A stretch of DNA of 43,061 bases from Eubacteriales bacterium (lineage in GTDB: Bacteria > Bacillota > Clostridia > Peptostreptococcales > Anaerovoracaceae): the NCBI GenBank assembly GCA_028872475.1, contig JAQYMQ010000006.1, forward strand, positions 1 to 43,061. The letters run 5' to 3'. The translations under genes were made by a program, and so were the position numbers. Below are positions 9,589-17,478 of this stretch, piece after piece. Positions within the stretch are counted from its first letter, which is position 1. Every line of letters begins with the position of its first letter. The notes below the pieces were generated by a model. That model worked only from the letters and a program-made list of their open reading frames with translations, had not been told where the DNA came from and ran no database searches.

Positions 9589-9646
9589 TAGTTGATATGG
9601 TTGCTTTATTTAATGTTCATTAAAATATATTGCGTTACGTTCGCGA

Positions 9647-9674
9647 AATATAAATATATAATAATTGTGAACAA
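9647..9674 (-). promoter_or_regulatory. Weak candidate promoter of the choline operon
   Basis: On the minus strand, TTGTTC (9669-9674) and TATATT (9647-9652) are separated by 16 bp. A TTCGCGAA palindrome (9640-9647) abuts the -10, and a CATGAGTT/AACTCATG inverted repeat lies upstream at 9686-9703. In AT-rich DNA such hexamers arise by chance, so this is tentative. Together with 9565-9588 and the Pho repeats, it accounts for most of the 319-bp divergent gap. Confidence 0.3.
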
Positions 9675-9734
9675 GTTTATATTATCATGAGTTAAAACTC
9701 ATGTGAAGAGCTTTTTGAATTAATTTTTTGTTAT

Positions 9735-9789
9735 TTTACAGCTTTTTTACACAACATAGCTTTTTGATTTTACATAAGACCGATAAAAT
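9735..9789 (+). promoter_or_regulatory. PhoP-type direct repeats and -10 of the pst operon
   Basis: TTTACA occurs at 9735-9740 and 9746-9751, an 11-bp period, and again at 9769-9774, about two periods later. A -10-like TAAAAT sits at 9784-9789, 9 bases after the last repeat, and no proper -35 is present. Direct TT(A/T/C)ACA repeats at 11-bp spacing are the known PhoP-box pattern of Firmicutes, and a PhoP-like regulator is encoded in this operon. Phosphate-starvation activation is the natural reading. Confidence 0.7.
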
Positions 9790-9862
9790 GACTTTGTCAA
9801 AAGAAAATAAAGCTATTAAATTATAGATTAATTTAGATGTTATTAATGAAAGGGAATATATT

Positions 9863-10684
9863 ATGAAGAAAATAATTGGATTATTTATGGCTTTCGTTTT
9901 TGTGATTGTTGGATTAACCGCTTGTGATAGCAATGACGATAAGAATGTAGGTAAGGTAGCAACTGATGGATCAACTTCTATGGAAAAGGTTATTGGGACT
10001 CTAGGCGAAACTTATATGAAAGAAAATGACGGTATAAAATTCACATTTAATCCAACAGGCTCTAGTGCAGGCATTAAAGCAGTTTTGGAAGGTAGATGTG
10101 ATATTGGTTTAGCGAGTAGATATTTAAAAGATGAAGAAAAAAGTCAGGGATTGAAAGAAACTGTTTTAGCATACGATGGTATTGCAATAGTTATTAATAA
10201 AGATAATCCAGTTAAAAATTTAACTTTAGAGCAAATTTCTAAAATATATAAAGGTGAAATTAAAAACTGGAAAGAGGTTGGTGGTGAAGATTTAGAGATT
10301 GTTTTAATAGGAAGAGAAGCTGGTAGTGGTACTAGAGATGGATTTGAATCTATTACTAAGACTGTAAATAAAAATAAATACAGACAGGAATTAACTAGTA
10401 CCGGTGATGTAATAACTACAGTTTCAAAAAATAATAATGCGATTGGATATGCTTCCTTATCATCAGTAAAAAGTGATATTAAAACAGTTAGTGTGAACGG
10501 AGTTAAACCAAGTGAAGAAACTATTAAGGATAGCAGATATGTTGTGCAAAGACCGTTTATGTTAATTACTAAAACCGATAAGGCTTTAACAAAAGAAGCA
10601 AAAGAGTTTTTTGACTATATTACATCAGAAAAAGCGATAGATGCTATTAAGTCAGCAGGAGTCGTACCAGCATATGGAAAATAA
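9863..10684 (+). CDS. pstS: Phosphate ABC transporter substrate-binding lipoprotein PstS
   Basis: A 273-residue lipoprotein that captures inorganic phosphate outside the membrane for the Pst importer. The signal peptide ends in lipobox LTAC with C21 as the lipidation site. The mature part shows DGSTSMEKV, the phosphate-loop-like TGSSAGIKAV and IGREAGSGTRDGFES, all typical of PstS. It is a short Gram-positive form. A GAAAGGGA ribosome site precedes the ATG. It is the first gene of pstSCAB-phoU-phoPR, and its last 11 bases overlap pstC. The upstream TTTACA repeats probably confer PhoP control. Confidence 0.96.
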   Translation: MKKIIGLFMAFVFVIVGLTACDSNDDKNVGKVATDGSTSMEKVIGTLGETYMKENDGIKFTFNPTGSSAGIKAVLEGRCDIGLASRYLKDEEKSQGLKETVLAYDGIAIVINKDNPVKNLTLEQISKIYKGEIKNWKEVGGEDLEIVLIGREAGSGTRDGFESITKTVNKNKYRQELTSTGDVITTVSKNNNAIGYASLSSVKSDIKTVSVNGVKPSEETIKDSRYVVQRPFMLITKTDKALTKEAKEFFDYITSEKAIDAIKSAGVVPAYGK

Positions 10685-11573
10685 GAATGGAAGTATTTTA
10701 AAAAATAGTGGCAGAAAACAGCGTATTGAAAACATCATTTATGGTGTTTTCATGCTGTTTGGAATTATTGCTGTAGGATGCGTGCTTGTTATAACGATAT
10801 ATCTTGTTATGGCAGGCTTGCCGGCAATTAAGGAAATTGGTTTAGTGAATTTTCTCTTTGGAAAAGAGTGGGTATCTACCGATGCCAATCCAAAATTTGG
10901 TATTTTATCATTTATATTGACCAGCGTTTATGGTACAGCTGGAGCAATATTTATTGGTGTTCCTGTAGGATTTTTGACTGCTGTTTATCTTTCCAAAATT
11001 GCAACGAGGAAAGTTAGAATTGTTGTCGAGCAGGCAATAAATTTATTAGCTGCAATTCCATCTGTTGTGTATGGTCTCGTTGGTATGATATTACTTGTGC
11101 CGTCAATTAAGACAATTTTTAATCTATCAGATGGATCCAGTTTACTAGCTGCAATTATAGTTTTATCTATTATGATTTTGCCTTCAATTATAAAGATGAG
11201 TATTACAGCTTTGGATAGTGTGCCGAAGGAATATGAGGATGCCTCCTTGGCTTTAGGTGCGACACCTATAGAGACATATTTTAAAATTTCTGTGCCGACT
11301 GCAAAGAGTGGGATAGCTGCAGCTGTAGTTTTAGGAGTTGGTAGAGCAATAGGCGAGGCGATGGCAGTTATGATGGTATCAGGTAATGCACCTAATATGC
11401 CAGAACTTTTTGAAAGCGTAAGATTTTTAACGACTGCTGTTGCAAGTGAAATGTCTTATTCCGCAGGGCTTCAAAGACAGGCATTGTTTTCCATAGCGTT
11501 AGTGTTATTCCTTTTCATAATGCTGATTAATGCGAGTTTGAACTTTTTATTAAAGAGACAGAAAAATGTATAG
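10674..11573 (+). CDS. pstC: Phosphate ABC transporter permease PstC
   Basis: A 299-residue integral membrane subunit with six predicted membrane segments that forms the phosphate channel with PstA. LLAAIPSVVYGLVG and the EAA-type loop YEDASLALGATPIETYFKI are characteristic of the family, as is GRAIGEAMAVMMVSGN. The frame extends to 10641, but the ATG at 10674, with AGGAG at 10657-10661, gives the normal N terminus and overlaps the pstS stop by only 11 bases. It lies between pstS and pstA in one operon. Confidence 0.95.
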   Translation: MENKNGSILKNSGRKQRIENIIYGVFMLFGIIAVGCVLVITIYLVMAGLPAIKEIGLVNFLFGKEWVSTDANPKFGILSFILTSVYGTAGAIFIGVPVGFLTAVYLSKIATRKVRIVVEQAINLLAAIPSVVYGLVGMILLVPSIKTIFNLSDGSSLLAAIIVLSIMILPSIIKMSITALDSVPKEYEDASLALGATPIETYFKISVPTAKSGIAAAVVLGVGRAIGEAMAVMMVSGNAPNMPELFESVRFLTTAVASEMSYSAGLQRQALFSIALVLFLFIMLINASLNFLLKRQKNV

Positions 11574-11592
11574 ACTCCAGAAATGAGGAAAT

Positions 11593-12450
11593 ATGATAGA
11601 AAAAATATCAAAAAAGAGAAAGAAGAAGATTTTCATAATACAGAGCCTGATGATGATATCCGTAGTTTTTACTACAGCTTTAGTATTATTTCTAATAATA
11701 TATATACTTGGCAAAGGGGTCCCTAATGTTAATTGGGAATTTTTAACAGGAACTCCGAGCTATATATCTGATAAAGTAGGTATTTTGCCGGATATTCTTA
11801 ATACCATATATATTTTGTTTGCAATCTTGGTTATAGTTGTTCCGTTAGGTGTCGGTTCAGCAGTTTATTTGACAGAATATGCAAAGAGTCAGCATGTTGT
11901 AAGGATTATTGAGTATGCTGCAGAAACTCTTGCCGGAATACCGTCAATAATTTACGGTTTGGTTGGAATGTTGTTTTTTGTGTAGTTTATGGAATTACAG
12001 ACATCGTTGATGGCAGGTGCTTTGACATTGGTAATAATGAATCTGCCAATAATTATGAGAAATACACAAGAGAGCTTAAAGGCAGTACCGCAGAGTTATA
12101 GAGAAGGAGCTTTTGGTTTAGGTGCAGGCAAATGGAGAGTTATTAGGACTGTGGTATTACCAGGATGCATTGATGGCGTTATAACAGGATGTATATTGGC
12201 TGTAGGCAGAATACTGGGAGAGTCGGCAGCTTTAATGTTTACAGCAGGGTTTGCACATGTATGTAATAATATGATAGAAGGACTTTTTAGTGCAGGTTCC
12301 ACTATGACAGTAGCTTTGTATGTCTATGCAAAAGAGCAGGGAGAGTTCGATATTGCCTTTGCTATAGCGGCTATCTTGATGATTTTGACAGTTTTAATTA
12401 ATTTGCTTGCATTGTGTGTTGAAAGAAAGTTTAAAAAGGGAAGAAGTTAA
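11593..12450 (+). pseudogene. pstA: Phosphate permease PstA, split by an in-frame TAG
   Basis: One continuous frame of 286 codons encodes a full-length PstA, but codon 131 (11983-11985) is TAG. The first part (11593-11985, 130 residues) holds the first membrane segments and the start of the pore region, ending AGIPSIIYGLVGMLFFV. The second (11989-12450, 153 residues) starts at ATG three bases after the stop, continues the same alignment and contains the EAA loop REGAFGLGAGKWRVI. CAG or another near-cognate codon mutated to TAG would explain it, as would a sequencing error. Reinitiation at the adjacent ATG could still make a two-piece permease. TAG ends other genes here (glnS, pstC), so general stop reassignment is unlikely. 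Its end overlaps the pstB start (TAATG). No frame change is involved. Confidence 0.85.
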
Positions 12451-13205
12451 TGAATAATATATTGGAAGCAAAAAAATTATCTCTTTGGTATGGTGAGCAT
12501 AAAGCTTTGGATAATATCAATTTGGAAATTCAAAAAAATACTATAACTGCGTTTATCGGCCCTTCAGGATGTGGCAAATCTACATTTTTAAAAACATTAA
12601 ATAGAATGAATGATTTGGTGGATAATATTAAGCTTGATGGTAATATTTACTACAATAACCAAGAGATATATTCTCCTAGTGTAGATGTTAACTTTCTAAG
12701 AAAAGATATAGGCATGGTTTTTCAAAAGCCTAATCCTTTTCCGATGAGTATATTTGACAATGTAGCGTATGGTCCAAGAATTCACGGAATAACCAACAAG
12801 GTAGAGTTAGCGGAAATTGTTGAGAAGTCCCTACGTGGAGCGGCAATCTGGGATGAGGTTAAAGATAGGCTAAAGAAAAATGCATTGGGTTTATCTGGTG
12901 GACAACAGCAGAGATTATGCATTGCGAGGGCTTTGGCTGTAGAACCCAAAATTATATTGATGGATGAGCCGACAAGTGCACTTGATCCGATTTCTACGGT
13001 TAAGATTGAAGAATTAATCTTAGCGCTAAAAGAAAAGTATACTATTGTAATTGTTACGCACAATATGCAGCAAGCTTTACGAATTTCGGATAAGACAGCG
13101 TTCTTCTTACTTGGTGAATTGGTGGAGTACAATGATACGGAATTCTTGTTTTCGAATCCACAAAATAAGAAAACAGAGGATTATATTACGGGTAGATTTG
13201 GCTAA
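12450..13205 (+). CDS. pstB: Phosphate ABC transporter ATPase PstB
   Basis: A 251-residue cytoplasmic ATPase that powers phosphate import. It has Walker [10 protein letters not shown], the PstB-specific KTLNRMNDL after it, Q-loop [11 protein letters not shown], signature [16 protein letters not shown], Walker [14 protein letters not shown] and H-loop IVTHNMQQA. Length is normal. Its ATG overlaps the last base of the pstA stop, indicating coupled translation. The intact downstream genes suggest the operon as a whole remains under selection despite the stop in pstA. Confidence 0.97.
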   Translation: MNNILEAKKLSLWYGEHKALDNINLEIQKNTITAFIGPSGCGKSTFLKTLNRMNDLVDNIKLDGNIYYNNQEIYSPSVDVNFLRKDIGMVFQKPNPFPMSIFDNVAYGPRIHGITNKVELAEIVEKSLRGAAIWDEVKDRLKKNALGLSGGQQQRLCIARALAVEPKIILMDEPTSALDPISTVKIEELILALKEKYTIVIVTHNMQQALRISDKTAFFLLGELVEYNDTEFLFSNPQNKKTEDYITGRFG

Positions 13206-13262
13206 TAGTTTATTGTGGTATTATATAAATATCATACAGATATAGAATTTTGGAGAAGATGT

Positions 13263-13907
13263 ATGAGAATTAGATTCGATGAACAACTTGAACATTTAAA
13301 TGTAGAATTAGTTGAGATGGGCATTTTGTGTGAAGAAGTGATAATGTTGACAACTAAGATTGTTGATGAAAGAGAAGAGTCATTTATTAATTTAGTTCAA
13401 AAAATAGGTAGCAAGATAGATCATAAAGAGAGAAATATTGAATCGTTTTGTTTGAAATTGTTGCTGCAGCAACAGCCAGTAGCAAGAGATTTGCGTCATA
13501 TTTCCGCAGCATTAAAAATGATAACTGATATGGAAAGAATAGGTGATCAGGCGGAGGATATTGCAGAGATAGTTGAAACTTGGAATGGTTATAACTGGGA
13601 TGATCTGGATATAATTCATGATATGGCGAAGTGTACTGCAAAAATGATTAAAAATAGTATTGAGTCTTATATTGATAGTGATATAGAATTAGCCAGAAGT
13701 GTAATTCAAATGGATGATAAGGTGGATGCATTATTTAACGATATGAAATATATGCTTATAGAAAAGATTACAAATAATCCTGAACAAAGGGAACATTCAA
13801 TTGATTTATTAATGATGGCAAAGTATTTAGAAAGAATAGGCGATCATATTACCAATATTGCCGATTGGGTAATTTTCGCTGTTGTTGGAGAGCATGAGGA
13901 GGCATAA
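13263..13907 (+). CDS. phoU: Phosphate transport regulator PhoU
   Basis: A 214-residue all-helical protein made of two three-helix repeats, each with the metal-binding family motif: DMERIGDQAEDIAE and YLERIGDHITNIAD. PhoU links the Pst transporter to the PhoR kinase and limits Pho signalling when phosphate is plentiful. An open frame extends to 13215, but the ATG at 13263 follows a GGAG site and gives the standard start RIRFDEQLEHLN. It sits between pstB and phoP; the stop is separated from the TTG of phoP by three bases. Confidence 0.95.
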   Translation: MRIRFDEQLEHLNVELVEMGILCEEVIMLTTKIVDEREESFINLVQKIGSKIDHKERNIESFCLKLLLQQQPVARDLRHISAALKMITDMERIGDQAEDIAEIVETWNGYNWDDLDIIHDMAKCTAKMIKNSIESYIDSDIELARSVIQMDDKVDALFNDMKYMLIEKITNNPEQREHSIDLLMMAKYLERIGDHITNIADWVIFAVVGEHEEA

Positions 13908-13910
13908 TTA

Positions 13911-14585
13911 TTGATTTGGTGTGTTGAAGATGATGTTAGCATAAGGGATATAGAGTTATATGCCTTAAAGTCCGTGGGCCTTGAAGCTAGAGGGTTTGCA
14001 AATGGCGAAGATTTTTGGCAGGCAGCTAAAAATCAGCGTCCAGATTTAATTGTATTAGATATTATGTTGCCTGGAGTTGGAGGTATAGAACTGCTTGACG
14101 GAATTAGAAATACAGCATCTTTGAAAGATGTTCCAGTTATCATGGCTACAGCTAAAGATACAGAGTTTGATAAGGTGCAGAGTTTAGAACTTGGCGCAGA
14201 TTATTATATTACAAAGCCATTTGGTGTAATGGAGTTTGTTTCAATTGTTAAAGCTGTATTGAGAAGATCTGGTAAGGTTGAAACGAAGAATATTAGTATT
14301 GGTGATTTACACATTAACTGTGTAGAGCATACAGTAAGTATTGGTAATAAAAAGATAGAACTTACGTACAAGGAATTTGAAATGCTAAAATTATTTGCTC
14401 TTCATCCGAAGGTTGCGTTTTCAAGAGAAAGGCTTATGAAAGAAGTTTGGGGAACGGATTTTTATGGTGAAACAAGAACGGTTGATATGCATATAAAGAC
14501 TTTAAGACAGAAGTTGAAAGATTATGGGGCACTGATAAAAACTGTAAGGAATATAGGCTACAGGTTGGAGGGGTTTGATGACTAA
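13911..14585 (+). CDS. phoP: Pho-type response regulator (OmpR/PhoB family)
   Basis: A 224-residue response regulator starting at TTG (13911), supported by AGGAGG eight bases upstream. The receiver domain (1-120) has acidic pair D7-D8, phospho-acceptor D50 in LIVLDIMLPG, the conserved T in MATAKD and K in ITKPFG. The C-terminal winged helix (about 128-224) shows LTYKEFEMLKLF and TVDMHIKTLRQKL. Its place after phoU and before the kinase argues for PhoP/PhoB function, activating the pst operon through the TTTACA repeats. It overlaps phoR by 8 bases. Confidence 0.93.
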   Translation: MIWCVEDDVSIRDIELYALKSVGLEARGFANGEDFWQAAKNQRPDLIVLDIMLPGVGGIELLDGIRNTASLKDVPVIMATAKDTEFDKVQSLELGADYYITKPFGVMEFVSIVKAVLRRSGKVETKNISIGDLHINCVEHTVSIGNKKIELTYKEFEMLKLFALHPKVAFSRERLMKEVWGTDFYGETRTVDMHIKTLRQKLKDYGALIKTVRNIGYRLEGFDD

Positions 14586-16230
14586 AAAAATGATTAAGTC
14601 CATATTTTCTGTAAGTGTAGTTGTTTTATTAGTAAGCTTGTCTATTATTGTCGGTATATTATATCAATATTTTGAGGATTCTCAGGAAAAAGCACTGAAG
14701 GATCAGGCGAATGTAGTAATTAAGGGCGTTGAATTAAATGGAGGAGCTTTTATTGACTCTTTAGTGTTGGATCAGTACAGAATTACGCTAATAGGTGCAG
14801 ATGGCAAGGTAAAAAAAGATAATATTAAAACTATTGAGCATATGGATAATCATTTTGATAGAGAGGAATTTCAGGAAGCATTAAAGACTGGTATTGGAGA
14901 GAGTGTAAGGTATTCCAATAGCATGACTGAAAGGACAATGTATTATGCAAAAAAGATGAGCAATGGTGAAATTCTTCGCATATCTACTTCTGATAAATCG
15001 ATTACGAGTATCGTATTTGGATTATTACAACCGATATTAATAATATTGTTGCTGGCGTTTTTGCTTTCGGCTATTTTATCGAAGAAGATGTCAAAAAAGA
15101 TTGTTGCTCCACTGTATGATATAGATTTAGACAATATTGAAGGTAATGATGTCTATGAAGAAATAGCCCCGTTGTTAAATCGTATTAGTGCACAGCGAAA
15201 ACAAATCAATCATCAGATTAAAGAATTGGCGAGAAGAAAAGATGAGTTTGATCAAATTACATCTAATATGTCAGAGGGAATGATATTGTTAGATGGTAAT
15301 CGCAATATTGTTGTAGCGAATCCAGCGGCAAGAAAAATTTTTGGAATAAAGTCTAAAGATTTTTCAAAAGACTTTATACTAGTAGATAGAAATTATGAGA
15401 TGATGAATGCAATTGATAAGGCTTTCGCTACAGGAAGTGATAAATTGTTTCAATCAAGGTGTGGCAGAGAGTATCAGATAGATATTTATAAGATAGATAC
15501 AGAAAAAGGTTATGAAGGTATTGTTATTTTTGCCTTTGATATAACGGAAAAGATTTTTTCAGAACGAAATAGACGAGAATTTACAGCTAATGTTTCTCAT
15601 GAGCTTAAGAGTCCGCTACAGGTAATTATTGGAAGTGCAGAACTTATTGAAAAGGAGATGGTTCCTAAAGATGATGTGCCACATTTTATTTCCAATATAA
15701 ATAAAGAAGCTCATAGAATGGTAAGGCTCATAGAGGATATTATAAAGTTGTCGCAGTTGGATGAGATTTCGGATTTGCAATTAGAGGCTGTAGACATTTA
15801 TGAAGTGACAAGAGAAGTTGTGAATGATCTTGAGACTTTCGCCAGGGAGAAAAATATTGCAATTGATGTGGACGGTGCCAAAATTGCAATCAAAGGCGTG
15901 AGATTAATGCTATATCAGGCATTCTATAATTTGCTCAATAACGCAATTAATTATAATAGAGAAAATGGTAGAGTAAAAATTAGCATCAAAAATCTAGAAA
16001 ATGGAGTTTTATGGCAGATTAAGGATACTGGCATAGGAATTGATGAGTCTGAACATGAAAGAATTTTTGAAAGATTTTATAGGGTTGATAAGAGTAGATC
16101 TAAAGAAACGGGTGGTACAGGTTTAGGTTTGTCGATTGTAAAACATACAATGAATTTACACAATGCGGAGATAGCAGTGCGAAGTAAGGTAGGTGAAGGC
16201 ACGGAGATAGATATAAAATTTGTGCTATAA
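14578..16230 (+). CDS. phoR: Sensor histidine kinase (PhoR-like)
   Basis: A 550-residue membrane kinase. Membrane segments lie near residues 7-28 and 143-167 and flank an extracytoplasmic domain of about 115 residues. No clear HAMP is seen. A PAS-like region (about 215-325) precedes the phosphorylation site H341 in FTANVSHELKSPLQ. The ATPase domain has NLLNNAINYN (N box), DTGIGI (G1) and GGTGLGLSIV (G2). The ATG at 14578 is preferred over the TTG three bases earlier because the GGAGG site is better spaced. As last gene of the pst operon it should phosphorylate the adjacent PhoP. A strong hairpin terminator follows. Confidence 0.92.
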   Translation: MTKKMIKSIFSVSVVVLLVSLSIIVGILYQYFEDSQEKALKDQANVVIKGVELNGGAFIDSLVLDQYRITLIGADGKVKKDNIKTIEHMDNHFDREEFQEALKTGIGESVRYSNSMTERTMYYAKKMSNGEILRISTSDKSITSIVFGLLQPILIILLLAFLLSAILSKKMSKKIVAPLYDIDLDNIEGNDVYEEIAPLLNRISAQRKQINHQIKELARRKDEFDQITSNMSEGMILLDGNRNIVVANPAARKIFGIKSKDFSKDFILVDRNYEMMNAIDKAFATGSDKLFQSRCGREYQIDIYKIDTEKGYEGIVIFAFDITEKIFSERNRREFTANVSHELKSPLQVIIGSAELIEKEMVPKDDVPHFISNINKEAHRMVRLIEDIIKLSQLDEISDLQLEAVDIYEVTREVVNDLETFAREKNIAIDVDGAKIAIKGVRLMLYQAFYNLLNNAINYNRENGRVKISIKNLENGVLWQIKDTGIGIDESEHERIFERFYRVDKSRSKETGGTGLGLSIVKHTMNLHNAEIAVRSKVGEGTEIDIKFVL

Positions 16231-16260
16231 ACCGATAAGCTAATCATATTAATTAAAATA

Positions 16261-16318
16261 AAAAGCCATAGAGATATTTAAAATGAGGTAAATCCTCAAA
16301 GATATCTCTATGGCTTTT
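16261..16318. terminator. Bidirectional terminator between phoR and thiW
   Basis: A 17-bp perfect inverted repeat (16261-16277 with 16302-16318) with T-runs on both strands, placed between convergent phoR and thiW. Its loop holds a second small hairpin (GAGG/CCTC). Two further hairpins follow: 16319-16344 (CATGTGTGCC/GGTACACATG) and 16346-16358 (GGAGCA/TGCTCC). The intervening bases up to thiW show no gene. Confidence 0.8.
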
Positions 16319-16384
16319 GCATGTGTGCCTTTTAGGTACACATGAGGAGCATTGCTCCTGTTTGAAAAGCTGTGAAAGGCTTTA

Positions 16385-16900
16385 TTAATTTAATTGAGCT
16401 TGCATTTTATGTAATGCATTTGTTTTTTCTAAAGAATAGATTAGAGCTCCAGCTATGATTGCTCCACCTGCTGTAGAAATTAGGAATGGTACTATGTATG
16501 CATAGAATGCGATAGCTCCTGCTGGTTGTCCCATAAGCAAAATTGCAACGGGATAAGCGCAAAGACCGCCAAGTACAGCAGTACCGAATACCTCTGCTAG
16601 TAAAGTAGGTAGAATTGCCTTAGTCTTGTAGTAAATTAATCCGCATAGTAGCGCTCCGAACATACTGCCAGGGAATGCCATTAGTGTTCCAAGTCCGATA
16701 ATGTTTCTGATAAGACTGGCACTAAATGCAATTCCAAGTCCGTAATAAGGTCCTAGTAATACGGCAGCGATGATATTGATCATATGCTGTATTGGAACAC
16801 ATTTGCTTCCCAAGACAGGAAATGAGAACATGCTTCCAACTACAGCTATTGCACATAGGATAGAAGCTATAGTTAATTTTTTGATGTTAGTATTATTCAT
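16385..16900 (-). CDS. thiW: ThiW, thiamine-precursor ECF transporter S component
   Basis: A 171-residue hydrophobic protein with five or six membrane segments, full length for ThiW. Family blocks visible are PVQHMIN-type (here PIQHMINIIAAVLLGPYYG), LIRNIIGLGTLMAFPGSMFGALLCG and LAEVFGTAVLGG. ThiW proteins are energy-coupling-factor S components predicted to import the thiazole precursor of thiamine; the shared EcfAA'T module is not in this window. The TPP riboswitch upstream independently supports a thiamine role. ATG at 16900 is the only plausible start, since TAG lies in frame a few codons upstream. Its ribosome site AAAGGAG is 38 bases away with a hairpin between. Confidence 0.93.
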   Translation of the reverse strand: MNNTNIKKLTIASILCAIAVVGSMFSFPVLGSKCVPIQHMINIIAAVLLGPYYGLGIAFSASLIRNIIGLGTLMAFPGSMFGALLCGLIYYKTKAILPTLLAEVFGTAVLGGLCAYPVAILLMGQPAGAIAFYAYIVPFLISTAGGAIIAGALIYSLEKTNALHKMQAQLN

Positions 16901-16909
16901 TATATTTAT

Positions 16910-16945
16910 GTACGATTTCTACTGAATAAAATCGTACGCTCCTTT
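16910..16945 (-). promoter_or_regulatory. thiW ribosome site separated from the start by a hairpin
   Basis: On the minus strand AAAGGAG (16939-16945) is followed by a perfect 9-bp hairpin (GTACGATTT / AAATCGTAC, 16937-16910), then nine bases and the ATG at 16900. Linear spacing is 38 bases, but folding the hairpin leaves about 10, which is normal. No other ribosome site is near the ATG. Confidence 0.6.
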
Positions 16946-16970
16946 CTTTAAAATATTAGAGAAACGACAT

Positions 16971-17124
16971 ATAAACAGCATCGCTTCTCAGTGATACAAA
17001 AATGTAAATCTGATAGAAGTCCGGTCGAGACTTATTGGTCTCCTCTCACGCCAGAACATGGCTTCCCATCGCTGTTATACATGACGTAGGGCGCTCCCCC
17101 TCGTCAGTTACGGTCTTACCGTAA
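16971..17124 (-). ncRNA. Unidentified structured RNA in the thiW leader
   Basis: This stretch is richer in G and C than its surroundings and contains nested inverted repeats: TTACGGT/ACCGTAA (17108-17124), TGACG..GGG/CCC..CGTCA (17082-17106), GCCA/TGGC (17050-17062), GAGAC/GTCTC (17027-17042). A pairing of 16971-16979 with 17071-17079 would close a multibranch fold. It lies downstream of the TPP switch terminator and upstream of thiW. I compared it by eye with the common riboswitch consensus sequences I know and found no match. Confidence 0.45.
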
Positions 17125-17143
17125 ATGTCTATTTCCCTCCTTT

Positions 17144-17179
17144 CAAAGAAAATCGGAGCCACCGAAAAGGATAGCTCCG
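17144..17179 (-). terminator. Intrinsic terminator of the TPP riboswitch
   Basis: Minus-strand hairpin CGGAGC (17179-17174) with GCTCCG (17159-17154), then a U-rich tail. It directly follows the TPP aptamer, so it is the expected expression platform that stops transcription when TPP is bound. Confidence 0.75.
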
Positions 17180-17196
17180 TTTGAAATCTGTAATAG

Positions 17197-17279
17197 TTTC
17201 CTACGTCGGCATTATCCGAATCAGGTATTAGGGTCGAAGGTTATACCTTCCTCTCAGCCTGTAACACAAGCTCTCCGTT
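17197..17279 (-). ncRNA. TPP riboswitch aptamer
   Basis: Read on the minus strand, the conserved THI-box elements appear in order: GCTGAGAGG near 17258-17250, GACCCT near 17234, ACCTGATTCGGATAATGCC at 17226-17208, then GACGTAGGAA. These are the pyrimidine and pyrophosphate sensor arms of the TPP aptamer. It controls thiW, which lies downstream on the same strand. Confidence 0.93.
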
Positions 17280-17384
17280 TGATAAAATTATACACTAAAT
17301 TTTGTAAAAATACAAATTTTAGTGTATAAATTAGTGAAAATTGAGTGTAAATGTCATTAGGAGATGCTGACAAATAGAAAATTA

Positions 17385-17411
17385 TTAGCACTCTATTGTA
17401 GTGAGTGCTAA
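17385..17411. promoter_or_regulatory. CIRCE operator (HrcA binding site)
   Basis: TTAGCACTC (17385-17393), nine bases, GAGTGCTAA (17403-17411): a perfect match to CIRCE. HrcA represses heat-shock genes through this element. It lies 67 bases before the clpB start. hrcA itself is not in the window. Confidence 0.97.
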
Positions 17412-17478
17412 AAAACTCTTGCATTTTGTTTTCAGTGGATATACAATGAACTTAGAAAACATTATGGAGGTGGTAGAT

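Noticed and set aside
9736-9933. Minus-strand 65-residue frame over the pst promoter
   Set aside because: It lies antisense to the pstS signal peptide and the Pho repeats, with no ribosome site.
11983-11985. TAG decoded as pyrrolysine or general suppression
   Set aside because: TAG ends other genes in the window (glnS, pstC), and no Pyl genes are visible.
17033-17083. 16-codon minus-strand frame in the thiW leader
   Set aside because: It coincides with the stable hairpins and has no free ribosome site; better read as RNA structure.
16971-17124. Cobalamin or c-di-AMP riboswitch
   Set aside because: Short matches such as GGGAAGCC and GGGGGAGC exist, but the remaining conserved blocks of those classes are missing.
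17401-17478. N-terminal extension of clpB from GTG
   Set aside because: The GTG lies inside the CIRCE operator; ATG 17479 has an ideal GGAGG and the normal ClpB N terminus.
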